From contig OY294051.1 of NCBI GenBank assembly GCA_958510825.1, forward strand, positions 26,399,265-26,463,264: a stretch of 64,000 bases of DNA, in the 5' to 3' direction. Source of the stretch: Brachypterus glaber. Taxonomy: Eukaryota; Arthropoda; Insecta; Coleoptera; Kateretidae. Below, piece by piece: positions 33,835 to 43,651 of this stretch. Numbering within the stretch: the first letter of the stretch is position 1; every line of letters starts with the position of its first letter. The notes below the pieces were generated by a model. It was not told where the DNA came from, made no database searches, and saw only the letters and a list, made by a program, of their open reading frames with translations. Made by a program: the position numbers and the translations under genes.

Positions 33835-33983
33835 ACGTTTCCGGACGTTTTATATCCAAAAAATAAGATTTCCGTCAAAAAAAAAATGTCGGTCTGTCAG
33901 TCTGCGTGTCCGGTAAATTTGTGACACGACAACTCAAGAACGCTTCGGGTTAAAGGCTTAAAATTTGGACCATAGGTTGATTA
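33835..33983 (+). repeat. dispersed repeat, plus-strand copy
   Basis: Inverted partner of 322-480 (GACGTTTTATATCCAAAAAA, TTTCCGTCAAAAAAAAA, GTGTCCGG, ACTCAAGAACGCTT, CCATAGGTTGATTA). Confidence 0.6.
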
Positions 33984-34555
33984 TCCAAAGTTCTAGGCTG
34001 GGATTGTTTTTGGTTAAAAATCGTATTGGGGTAAGGGGGTAAAATGGGGTAAAAACAATTTTTTTCAAAAACATTTTTTTTTCAATTTATTTTTCGTTTT
34101 ACGAAAAAATAAAAATTTTAAATTTTTTTTTTGTTTTTATTTTTTTTTTGTTTTTGATTTTTGATTTTTGATTTTAATAAACCTAGGGCTATAGGGGAAA
34201 GTATTATTTTGTTGGCATCAGTATTTTTTTTGATTTTAGACAGAATTTTCTTTTTTCAACGTATAACATTCCTCTACTGTAAAGCTGCGAGGTGTTAATA
34301 TTATAACATTAATATTATAGTTTATATAATACATTAATGCAACATAAGCATTTTTATGCAGCGAATATATTTTATTTTCTAGAAAGGAAATAAAAGTAAT
34401 TTTAAGTACACGTGGAACTGAAATCGGATCGGCATACATTATTCTTTGATTCAAAGGCTTCAATTACAAAAATAAACCTTTGAAACCAATATTTCCTAGA
34501 GAAAAGTTAATTTTTCCGTTAAAAAGAAAACTGGTAGTCCAGTCCGTTGGTTGTT
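33984..34555. other. AT-rich intronic DNA
   Basis: 34050-34170 is a chain of T- and A-runs with TTTTGATTTTTGATTTTTGA. A minus-strand frame at 34236-34463 has no recognisable domain. Confidence 0.4.
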
Positions 34556-34556
34556 G

Positions 34557-34752
34557 TACGTAAAGCGCCATCCACAAACTCGCATAACCATAATACATTT
34601 GAATGCGATACCGTGATTCGCTTACAAGATACATGACGGCACATCAAGCCAATCACGGCATCCCATTCTTATGTATTATGCTTTTTATGCGAGACTATGG
34701 ATGTACACTAAAGCGCCATCCACAAGCTCGCATAATCATAATACATAAAAAA
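34557..34752. repeat. direct and inverted AAGCGCCATCCACAA repeat
   Basis: AAAGCGCCATCCACAAACTC at 34562 recurs in the same sense at 34710. The inner part ATGCGAGACTATGG (34687-34700) is an inverted version of the first copy. This makes a small hairpin plus a duplicated end. Confidence 0.65.
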
Positions 34753-35141
34753 AATACATTTTTGATAATATTATATTTGAGTTAGTTTTAAACGGCATGT
34801 TTTTTTTTTCTTTTTAATATTGGGCTATCTTCAGGCTAATACATAAATAAAATTAAAAATAAACACAAAAATTATATTGTACACGTAGCTGTGCGTATAC
34901 GTATACGCGTAGGTACAGGGTGGTTCAACTTTTGGTACTAAAGCCAATAACTCAATAACGACTGTAGTAATTTGTTTTTTGGGCTTTTATCTCCTTGTCT
35001 GTTCTTAAATTGGTTTTAATAATATTCTTCATCTTATTTACGAGGAAAGCACATGTGCACTAATCTGCTCTCTCATTGCCATCAATGTCTTTGTGTTAAA
35101 TTATCGATAATTTTTTTACAGTCGGCGATAAGAGGTTAAAA

Positions 35142-35252
35142 AAATATTTTGCTTGGCAATTGTTTGAGTGCATTTTTCGTGTTACAAAATTCCGAGATCG
35201 CAGGTCGAGGAATTTTGACGAAAAATGCACGAAAACAATTTCCTTAAGCAAA
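35142..35252. repeat. hairpin, 50-bp arms, 5-bp loop region
   Basis: TTTTGCTTGGCAATTGTTTG, GTGCATTTTTCGTG and AAAATTCC on the left pair with GGAATTTTGACGAAAAATGC, CGAAAACAATT and AAGCAAAA on the right. Centre near 35200 with GATCGCAGGTCGAG. Confidence 0.75.
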
Positions 35253-35816
35253 ATGTTTTTTTATATACAGTAAAAAAATTATGTGCAACATGCACGAATG
35301 GTATTTTGAAAGACTATTTCACAAACAAAATAAGGAAGTATATAATTTTACCATGTTTAATGTTGTTTCATATTTAAATTAAAAATTTAAGAACTAAATA
35401 ACAATATTTCTTTACAACTATAATTAATAATTTAAATCTCAAATTTTCCTCTCTCATTAAAACCACGATGTTCACTTGTACGCGAATGTTGACAAGTCTA
35501 AACTTTGCTTGAGGGATATTTTATGCTTGAGATTATTCCAATAAAATAGTTGTTATCATATATTTTAGCATTTTAATAAAGATCAATGATGTTTTTGTTT
35601 AAAAAGTTTAGTTTTCAACTGAAAAGAAATAAAATATAACATTTATTTAGATGTCAGTAACTGTCAGTTTCTTGTTTCCATAGTAACCAAGTGATAATTG
35701 CACTTGTGCAAAAATTATCAGATTCATTTTGATCTGATTGGTCAAGAAACTAAAAATGCAAGGTTTTGATTGGCCTATATATTGTTCGTAAAATAGTCTA
35801 CATAAACCTTATAATC

Positions 35817-35965
35817 AGGCCTATTTACATGTACCATTGAAATCTATTCAATATTGACAAAAATTACAATCCCATGCAGTTTTAATACAGTTGACGTAAA
35901 TGACCTTGCAATTTTCGTCAATATTGCCACAAATCTCAATCTCAATGGTACATGTGAATAGGCCT
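35817..35965. mobile_element. 149-bp MITE with AGGCCTATTTACATG ends
   Basis: AGGCCTATTTACATGTACCA and TGGTACATGTGAATAGGCCT are the ends; an inner pair CAATATTGACAAAAATT and ATTTTCGTCAATATTG adds to the hairpin. Non-coding. Confidence 0.8.
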
Positions 35966-36053
35966 AATTGTCACTATAGTAACTGTGGTAACCTTAAACT
36001 CTCGAGTTAATAACTTAGTATTAGGATGGCAGAATTACAAAAACAAATGCTTA

Positions 36054-36112
36054 TTTTAGCATGAATAGAATAAACTTTACAATTTTCAAAGTTTATTCTA
36101 TTTGTGCTAAAA
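36054..36112. repeat. short perfect-type hairpin
   Basis: TTTTAGCATGAATAGAATAA and ACTTTAC pair with GTAAA-like AAAGTTTATTCTATTTGTGC and TAAAA around a 7-bp loop. Only two or three mismatches. Confidence 0.8.
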
Positions 36113-36289
36113 ATTATTCTGTAAAAAATAAATAAATCGATCTCACTGTGCCTTCCTCTAGTAAATAAGATTGAGTATATAGAACTTTTTTAATTGCTTG
36201 CAGAATTTTTGTAATTGATTAAACCGTTACTGAGATTTTGGCTTTTGTACTAAAAGATCACCCTGTACACAAAATCAAAGTTGGTCTAT

Positions 36290-36432
36290 AAGCTTTGTTC
36301 GGGATACGCTAGAATCAGTTCTGGACTACTGTTTATTGGTTATTTAAAGTCACATGGTAATAAGGATTAAACCTCCATTGGTCAGAACCAGTTCTGAACA
36401 GTTCTGAACTCGAATCTCGAACAAGCCTATAG
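36290..36432. mobile_element. hairpin element with GTTCGGGAT arms
   Basis: CTATAAGCTTTGTTCGGGAT pairs with ATCTCGAACAAGCCTATAG, followed inward by AGTTCTGGA against CAGTTCTGAACTCG. About 140 bp, MITE-like. Confidence 0.6.
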
Positions 36433-37049
36433 TATATTCAACTTCAATATGAAGTAGAAATAAATAAAACAATCGCGCACGCGGCAGCTGGCGCGTGGTT
36501 TCATTGGTTAGAACACTCGAATGTTGCGAGAGTAGGGATGTAGAACATTAAACAGGTCAGTACGTGAGTACTTGTGAAGAAGCACAGAACACCCACCAGA
36601 AGCCCAAGCCCCATGTAAAAGTTAGGCAACACATAATACCACGAATGGTATGTGTCGCCGCCCTATGAATGATATGCGAAAACTAAACATCAGCTGGCAC
36701 ATAATGGCGGCTTATTCAAATTAAAAATAATATTTTTATTTTTTTTTGGACCATTACTTTGATTTAGGCATTCGACAAAATTGCCGAACGCCTAAATCAA
36801 TATAATGGTTGTGTGGGTAATAAAAAAAACAAGAAATTAATAAGGTATTTTTTTTTAACAAAATTGTAATATAACTATAATACAAACTTTATGTAAATAC
36901 CTAAAAAAAAATATATAAGTATAAAGAAAAATATTTTATCAAACAGGTGCGTAGATATGGGGGGGTTAGAGGGGGTATTTACCCCACAAGAGTCTTTGTT
37001 ATATATTTTTTTGTTATTTTAAATAAAAAATTGAAAAATTAAAATAATG

Positions 37050-37490
37050 GGTGTTTTTTGCTTGGGTCGCCAAATTTTGTAGAAACGCCCAGGGACAAAG
37101 CCTTTTTTTTCGGAGGTCGAGGGGTGTTGTTTTTGTTTTGGTAGGGGCGCTAACTTTTGTAGAAACGCTTTTTTTTTTGGAGGGTGTTTTTGTTTTGTTA
37201 GGTAGGGGTAGGGGCGCTAAGGGAACGTTCAAGTATTACGTAATGGTATAGGAAAATAGCGTTACGGGGGGGGGGACCAAAATGATTAAAATTTGCGTTA
37301 CGTAATACTTGCACGTTTCCAAAGGGGGGCGTCAAATTTTGTAGAAACGCTCAGGGACAAAGATTTTTTTTCGGAGAGTGCTTTTTTTGTTTTGGTAGGG
37401 GCGTCAAATTTTGTAGAAACGCTCAGGGAAAAAGCTATTTTCTGAGGGTGTTTTTTTTTGTTTTGGTAGGGGCGTCAAATTTTGAATGAA
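37050..37490 (-). repeat. GGCGCCCC minisatellite, minus orientation
   Basis: Five or so degenerate units with AAATTTTGTAGAAACGC, TCAGGGACAAAG and TTTTGGTAGGGGCG. They are the reverse complement of the arrays at 29985-30230 and 37930-38255. A GGGAACGTTC hairpin is inserted at 37221-37318. Confidence 0.75.
37221..37318. mobile_element. 98-bp GGGAACGTTC MITE
   Basis: Begins GGGAACGTTCAAGTATTACG and ends GTTACGTAATACTTGCACGTT, with a G run in the middle. It is inserted in the minisatellite at 37050-37490. The flanks do not show a clean 3-bp duplication. Confidence 0.75.
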
Positions 37491-37691
37491 AAATTTTATT
37501 TTAGAAAGGAAAAAAAAATACATTTTTAATAGCTGGGCCCCATAGGCTAGAAATCTCACTAGCCTTGGGCTTCCCAGTCCGACACTGGAGGCTGACTACC
37601 CCCCCCCCCCCAAGAAAAAATCCCATCTACGCGCCTATTATCAAATAGGTACTTAATAATTATAAACATAATGTTTACTCTAACATTTTTA

Positions 37692-37863
37692 GGGGCTATT
37701 CAAAAATTACGTCCCCACAATTTAGACAACTTTTGACCCCGTGTCAATTTGGCTTCTACCCCCCGAAAAAATATCGCTACTAATACATCAAACCCCCCCA
37801 CCCCACTTTTTGTTTTGTAACTTGACCTCTGACCCCATGGTGACCTAATTGTTGAATAGCCCC
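37692..37863. mobile_element. 172-bp MITE with GGGGCTATTCAA ends, TA target
   Basis: GGGGCTATTCAAAAATTACG and TGACCTAATTGTTGAATAGCCCC are inverted ends, flanked by TA (37690-37691 and 37864-37865). The interior has C-rich pieces (CCCCCCACCCCAC). Non-coding. Confidence 0.8.
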
Positions 37864-37929
37864 TAAAGAAGTAGTTCTTAGTAGTAAAAAATATTATGAA
37901 AATAATTCAGCTGATATCCTGGGACAGGT

Positions 37930-38255
37930 CCGTAACTTGGCGCCCCTGTAAAACAAAATTGGCGCTCCAAAAAAATACCAGGGGATCAGCGAAAAAAAAT
38001 TGTCGCCCCAAAAATTAAAAAAGCTTTGTCCCTAGCGGTTTCTGCCAAACTTGGAGCCCCTGCAAAAAAAATGCTGCCCCAAAAATTACCTTTACGAAAA
38101 AAAAGTTTACCACTGACGGTATCTACCGAACTTGGCGCCCCCTGCAAAAAAATGGCGCCCCAAAAATTACCTTCAAGGAAAAAGGCTTTGTCCTTGACGG
38201 TTTTTACCAAACTTGGCGCCCCTGCAAAAGAAAATTGGGGCCCCAAAAAATACCA
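37930..38255 (+). repeat. GGCGCCCC minisatellite, plus orientation
   Basis: Three to four units of about 75-80 bp: AAAGCTTTGTCCCTAGCGGT, CCAAACTTGG(A/C)GCCCCTGCA, AAAATTACCTT. Same family as 29985-30230. The 86-93-residue frames in both strands come from the repeat. Confidence 0.8.
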
Positions 38256-39171
38256 GGTGGACTCAAACCAAGGCCGGGGGGGCTGTCCTGGGATCCCATT
38301 AAGTTGAATTGTATCTTCCTTTATCCATCTTGTCTTATCTCCAACTTTTCCTAAAAAAACAAGAGGTGTTTAAATAATTGGACATGTATGACTTTGTTAC
38401 TAACAAATAGTTATTATTTCAGGGTGAGAATATTTTTTTTAAAGAAATTATGCGCATATCTAGGGGGGCTTAGCGGGGCCTAAAATAATAAAAAATACTG
38501 CTGTTGACAAAAAAAACAGGGATGATATAAGGAGGTCTGTGTGGTTAACAAAGGTCAATAGAGACCAGGTGTTGGGGGCTATGAACCCCGTACTGAACAA
38601 ACAAAACTAAAAACTAAATAAAAGTGGGGCATTTTGGTATTGTATGTCAATTCTCTTATACACTTGCTAGAGGCTGGCGGGAGAAATATTTTTTATGTCA
38701 ATGTTCATGTTGAAACCAAATAGGGCCTGTTTGGCATATATAGTAATGATTTTATTTAAAAATACTCGTACTAACAAAAAACAAATACTAAATTGTGACC
38801 TTCCAATAAAGAACAAATTTCATGACATAAATTAAAATTGTCAAGGGCATTCTAGTAGTAAATAATAAAACAATATTAAACGATATTTATTAATGTATTT
38901 AAACAAATTCAGGTGTACTTACTTTTAATAGAAAAATCTATGACCCTTGTTTCTTCTAACTTTTTGGTCTTATCAGCTATCAATCCAATCAAACATTCGT
39001 TTATTCATTCCATAGTACTGTAATTAGTTAAACATAATTGTTATTTTGCTTTATATTTATAATTATTGCTAGCTTTTTTATTTTACTTACTTTTATTCAC
39101 ATGTTAAAGAATAGGCGCCAAAAGCAACAGTATTTATAGGTTATGTCAAACCACAGAAAAAACGTGACAGC
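38256..39171. other. intronic DNA, no feature recognised
   Basis: No ORF of coding character, no long inverted repeat and no repeat partner found. Confidence 0.4.
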
Positions 39172-39392
39172 AGCGCTTAAGTGCAGCTCTTTATGCCGCG
39201 TTTTGATAAACTGCGCATGCGCCGACCGTTTATCGATATATTATTAAAAAACATTTTTTTACAAAAAAAAATACCAAATAGACGCTAAAACTAACGTTAA
39301 CGTAAACCAAGGTCCCCTCATTAGAAAAAAGAACACCAAAGAACAAAAAACCAAAACAAGCTCCGGCACGGAGAGCTGAAATTAGGCGCTTG
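39172..39392. mobile_element. 221-bp inverted-end element, intact sister copy
   Basis: Ends AGCGCTTAAGTGCAGCTCT and AGAGCTGAAATTAGGCGCTTG. The sequence (GATAAACTGCGCATGCGC, AACGTTAACGTAAACCAA, AACACCAAAGAACAAAAAAC) matches both outer parts of the nested copy at 42283-45300. CGTGACAG and CGTGACGG flank the two ends, a possible imperfect target duplication. Short, non-coding, MITE-like. Confidence 0.75.
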
Positions 39393-40170
39393 TCTCGTGA
39401 CGGTCCAAGGTTGGCGAGTAGAAGAGGTTAGCTCAACATACGTAAACTTTATTTTTTAACAGAAAAAACATTATATTATAATAAACTACATGTTTAAAGA
39501 CGATAAAAATGTAATAAATAATAACAATAAAAATAAAAACATATAAATAGTTAAATTCAACGAGGGGATTGAGGGGTGCGAGCCAACCTTGTTTTTTTAT
39601 ATCTCGAACATCACGAATTAAACACCCAGCGCCATCTAAGAATGGTATGCGAAACTATTAATTCCTTGTTGCTAGGTCTGTAATACCAGATGATACCCCC
39701 TGGTGAAGAAGCGTGCAATGCATTGCAATGGACCGTTATATAGAAATATTTTGTTTTCAGTCCTACGCTGTCACTAAATCCGTTGTTGTCACGTGCGTTT
39801 GTTTACGCTCACTTCATTTTGAAGTTGAATATACTATAAGGCTGGCTTTATCAATGGGCAACTAAATTTAACTGACAGAGAATAATGGCAACTCCAATGA
39901 AAATCCTGAATTTGATAAACACATTGATAAACTCAACTTAAGTAAGATACATAATCAACTTCAATCAAGCAAAACATTTAATTTAAGTAGACAAACTGCT
40001 TGCTTGCGGATATGGGATAAAATTTAATAATGTTATAAATTGGTTTAATAATTATAAATTAAAAAAAATATATTAAAAAAAGAAAAAATTGTCATAGTTA
40101 TTCTTCATATTGTAATAAAAGATGAAATCCAAATCAAATGTTGATTAGCAACAATTTTATTATTCTTAGA
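39393..40170. other. intronic DNA, no gene
   Basis: Apart from the right end of the candidate 36424-39846 element nothing was recognised. 39540-39620 is GC-richer without a frame. Confidence 0.4.
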
Positions 40171-41050
40171 GGGACCGTCGTTATTATTTATAGGGACCGT
40201 CGTTATTTTTTTATAGGGACCGTTGTTCTTAGCAAAGGGACCAAATTTTCTCAATTTAAAAATAAAATTAATATTTTTAATATAATATTTTTTATATTTC
40301 TCACTCCCCTTTTCATCCAATTGGCTTTCTCTAACCTTAATTTTAGGCATTGTATTGTTTTTTTGAGTTTGGAATATATTTATTTATTTATTATGCAAGA
40401 GTTTTAGAAAGATCAATGTTAACAGAGTAAAAATTTGCATAATTTTTCAAATATGTAACGACGTTCCCTATTTTAGCAACAAGGGTTCCTTTTCGTGGGG
40501 ACCGTCGTTACGTTTAGGCACAATTAGTGGGATTTGGATCAAGGTCTTTGAGATCAGTTCCTGCAAATTTGAGGTTAGGTATTGTATATATTATTTTACA
40601 ACTCTAAAATGTTAAGTCTGAGATATAATTAAAAACAATTAAGATAATATTAGGGACCGTCGTTGTTCATTAAAAAAGTACGCATTAAAATAACATCGCC
40701 TAAACTAAATTTATTAAATGCATATTTACAATTAGAAGTACTTACCGCTCTTAACACGCAATGAAAATACTTGGCACTGATCTTCTACTAATAATTTTAA
40801 CGTACCACGATCGGCATTCTAGCAGAGTCGGATTTTACTAATATAAGAAGCGCTCGATTTAAATTGGGAGACTTAAGTTTTTTTTTTATTCAAACCAGTA
40901 TAAGATTCTCCAAGTAAAAAGGTCTTATGACGTAAGTAAACAGTTCTTAGATTAACTAAAAAAAAATTTGCAAAGTTCAATTAAGGTAGTCTACATACAA
41001 ATATGGATTGTATGTCAAAAAAGGTTGCGGGAGACAAGGGACCGTCGTTA
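40171..41050 (+). repeat. scattered GGGACCGTCGTTA motif, six to seven copies
   Basis: GGGACCGT(C/T)GTT(A/G) occurs at 40171, 40193, 40215, 40498, 40653 and 41038, always on the + strand, with a shortened copy at 40236. The first three are spaced 22 bp; later copies are hundreds of bases apart with unrelated DNA between them. No function is evident. See findings. Confidence 0.7.
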
Positions 41051-41261
41051 CGTTTTTTAGGTTAATATATCAGATTTTCAAAACAGACGATATTTATAGA
41101 AGCTATTAGTAACTGAGTATCAAAACCAGTTAATATTAAAGACATTTCATTAACTAAATTGCACAAAAAGTCCATATTTAAGTTTTTTTGGAGCTAGAGA
41201 CATATTTTCTCCCATTACTGAATTTTGTCCCATATACAAACTTTTTAGCCAGTTGTCTTAA

Positions 41262-42193
41262 CCTTTTCGCTCCGGGGATTTTTCCTTTAAAATTGACCTC
41301 GCTTTTTAGTTGAATTTCATGACTTAAATGAATGAACTTCTTATGACAAGTCGCGACTCAGAGTCCATATATGGACCACTCCCGGAGAGAAAGTTAAGAC
41401 TAATGTAAAAAATTATAAGTGAAGGTTTTAGGGCCACTTGCACCAACTCTTAAACTGGGATTATCTCAACAAAACTGAGTTTAAGTTAAAAATACTGCAT
41501 TCTGATTGGCTGGCCTTCCATTTAATCCAAGTTTAAAGCTAAACCATCGTTGGTGCAAGTGGCCCTAAGAGGGCTTTTCAATGTTTTTTGATGTGCTGAT
41601 TACAATAAAAATAGTGAAAAAAATGTCAGATTCATATTCGACCTTGAACTTTGAAGGTCAAATAATGAAAATACGTATTTGAGCTTGAAAATTGGTATAC
41701 CTATGTTTTATGAACCGCTAAATACGATAAAAATAGTAAAAAAAGTTCTTGTCACCTCTTTGACCTTGAACTTTCAAGGTCAAAGCATGAAATTGGGTAT
41801 TATCGCTTCAAAGTCGGTGAGATAGACTTATTTACTAATATTCTTATTTACTATAGCAGATACAATCTAGGTACACCAATTTTCAAGTTTTTAAGCGCAA
41901 ATACGCATTTTCATACTTAGACCTTCAAAGTTCAAGGTCAACGAAGTCACTAGAATTTTTTTTACTAATTTTATCGTATTCAGCGTCTCATAAAACGTAG
42001 GTATACCAATTTTCAATCACAAATACGCATTTTCATTTTTTGACCTTCAAAGTTAATTTTGAAGGTCAAAGAAGTAACCAGGATTTTTTTCAATACTTTT
42101 CCTAAATTTAGTGCATTAAGTTGACCTTGTGAACATCTATTACGTTCGCTTTTCTTGTTGGTCCATACATGGACCAGTCCCGGAGCGAAAAGG
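41262..42193. mobile_element. piggyBac-type foldback element, TTAA target
   Basis: Ends CCTTTTCGCTCCGGG and (T)CCCGGAGCGAAAAGG, flanked by TTAA at 41258-41261 and 42194-42197. TTAA duplication with C-rich-starting ends is the hallmark of piggyBac. Subterminal GTCCATATATGGACCA(C) and GTCCATACATGGACCA(G) palindromes occur on both sides. The interior has inverted segments of GACCTTGAACTTTGAAGGTC, ATTTTATCGTATTCAGC-like and TACCAATTTTCAA units. A small MITE (41431-41565) is inserted in its left part. No transposase. Confidence 0.8.
41431..41565. mobile_element. 135-bp MITE with GGGCCACTTGCACCAA ends
   Basis: GGGCCACTTGCACCAAC and GTTGGTGCAAGTGGCCC form the ends, flanked by TA on both sides. An inner pair AAACTGGGATTA / TTAATCCAAGTTTAAA adds partial pairing. 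It lies inside the TTAA-flanked element. A diverged relative lacking good ends is at 48525-48620. Confidence 0.85.
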
Positions 42194-42357
42194 TTAATAC
42201 TACGTACTTGTATTTAGTTTTTTTGTGTGTATTTAATACTGTAACGATTTCTCATGACTTTTTATGACTTTTTGCATTTTTAGGAGCGCCTATGTGCAGC
42301 TCTTTATGCCGCGTTTTGATAAACTGCGCATGCGCATGCGCTGACCGTTTTTCAATA

Positions 42358-43568
42358 GGGTAGGATTACCGGTTTTAGCCACTGTACCGGTTTTAGCCAG
42401 TCATAGTAGTTTTTTGGGTATATTTTAGATCAAAATTATCGTTTAAATCCGATTTGAATAATAAAAGTTGGGACAACAAGTATGTTAAATAAGTTTTAAC
42501 TGTAGCGAAACGAATACAGCGCCTATTTAAAATTTTGATTTTGAAAAAAATGTAATTTCTTATGACTTTTCTTAAGAAACCGCCAGAAAAATAATTTTAA
42601 ATATCTAATTCAGGTAAAATTAAATTCGTAAAACATTTATATTAAGTTAAAGGTAAGTCATTAAACAGTTACTTTATTAATATTTTAATACATATTTTGC
42701 AGAATTTATTCTTAAATTTGCATGGCGATAACTGGACCACTAATATGCTTTTCTTTCTAGCTATAGCCACAGAATTGGCTAAAACTGGAACCTAAGTAGT
42801 ACCAGTTATAGCCAATGTCAAAAAATATCAATATGTCAAAATTACTGTACAAATAATAAAGATTTTAGCGAAAACCACCTTTAAATATTAGCCAATAATA
42901 CATTTAAATTAAAAAAGGAGGAGTATTATACAAAATATAGTCGAGAACGGGCCATTAAAATGACTCAAATGATTCAAGACTGAAGCTGAAAACTAAACTT
43001 GTCACAATGTGAAATTGTCACATACATATAAATTGTTTTGTAAAACTTATGGTGTCGAATATATATATAAACTACCAGCTGGTTCAGATCCCAAAAAGAC
43101 TCTTAACAAATAAATACAAAATAAATAAAATTAATAAATATTTATAATGAAAAGAAAAAAAGAAAAGATGTATGTAAGAAAAAATGTAATAAAAAACGAA
43201 ATCGTTTTAGTATATATTTTTAAAAAACTATAAATATTAAATGTTCTAAATCTGTTACACAAATATAAATAATTTATTTTTAACATCTTTTTAGTTTTTT
43301 TTTTTAATGGTGGCTAAATCTGGTGAATATTTATAGCTAAAACCGGTGCTTGGGTGGCTAAAACTAGATAATTAGTAATATTTTGTTTGTTTTTTATTTT
43401 ATAACATATCATCTGAAGTTATATTGTTTAAACATTTATTTTATAGTAGAGATATATTGTAAGTTTCAGAAAAACCAAAACTTGCAACCTTAACATTATA
43501 ATAGAACATAATAAAAAGAAATAAAAACAGAATTTTTCTTAAGGTGGCTATAACTGGGGTATCTACCC
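42358..43568. mobile_element. 1.2-kb element with GGGTA ends and GGCTAAAAC motifs
   Basis: Ends GGGTAGGATTACCGGTTTTA and GGTGGCTATAACTGGGGTAT+CTACCC, flanked by TA. The 39 kb sister copy shows the empty TA. GGCTAAAAC(T/C)GG or its complement recurs at least seven times (about 42370, 42390, 42775, 42810, 43310, 43340, 43360, 43550), chiefly near the ends. No transposase frame was found. TA duplication alone does not fix the superfamily. Confidence 0.8.
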
Positions 43569-43651
43569 TATATTATTTTAAATAAAAAACATTTTTTTAC
43601 AAAAAAAAACACCAAACAGACGCCAAACCAACGTTAACGTAAACCAAAGCC

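Larger units (their letters stand above)
34914..36267. mobile_element. 1.35-kb inverted-end element carrying nested hairpins
   Basis: Outer ends TACAGGGTGGTTCAACTTTT and AAAAGATCACCCTGTA, with inner similarity GGTACTAAAGCCAATAACTC against GAGATTTTGGCTTTTGTAC. The ends share the ACAGGGTG phrase with the family at 19971-21717. Inside are three separate hairpins (35142-35252, 35817-35965, 36054-36112), at least the middle one a later insertion. No coding frame. Confidence 0.65.
36424..39846. mobile_element. possible 3.4-kb element with 34-bp inverted ends
   Basis: GCCTATAGTATATTCAACTT at the left and AAGTTGAATATACTATAAGG at the right are inverted, continuing to CAATATGAAGT / ACTTCATTTTG. Subterminal zones share ATGCGAAAACTA and GTGAAGAAGC phrases in the same sense (36590-36690 and 39640-39715). 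The interior holds two minisatellite arrays, two short MITEs and a hairpin element but no transposase. The two ends could also be parts of different small elements. Confidence 0.45.

Noticed and set aside
34236..34463. 75-residue minus-strand frame
   Set aside because: No domain, AT-driven composition, no splice or promoter context.
37014..38307. Several 66-93-residue frames on both strands
   Set aside because: They fall in the GGCGCCCC minisatellite arrays and mirror each other on opposite strands.
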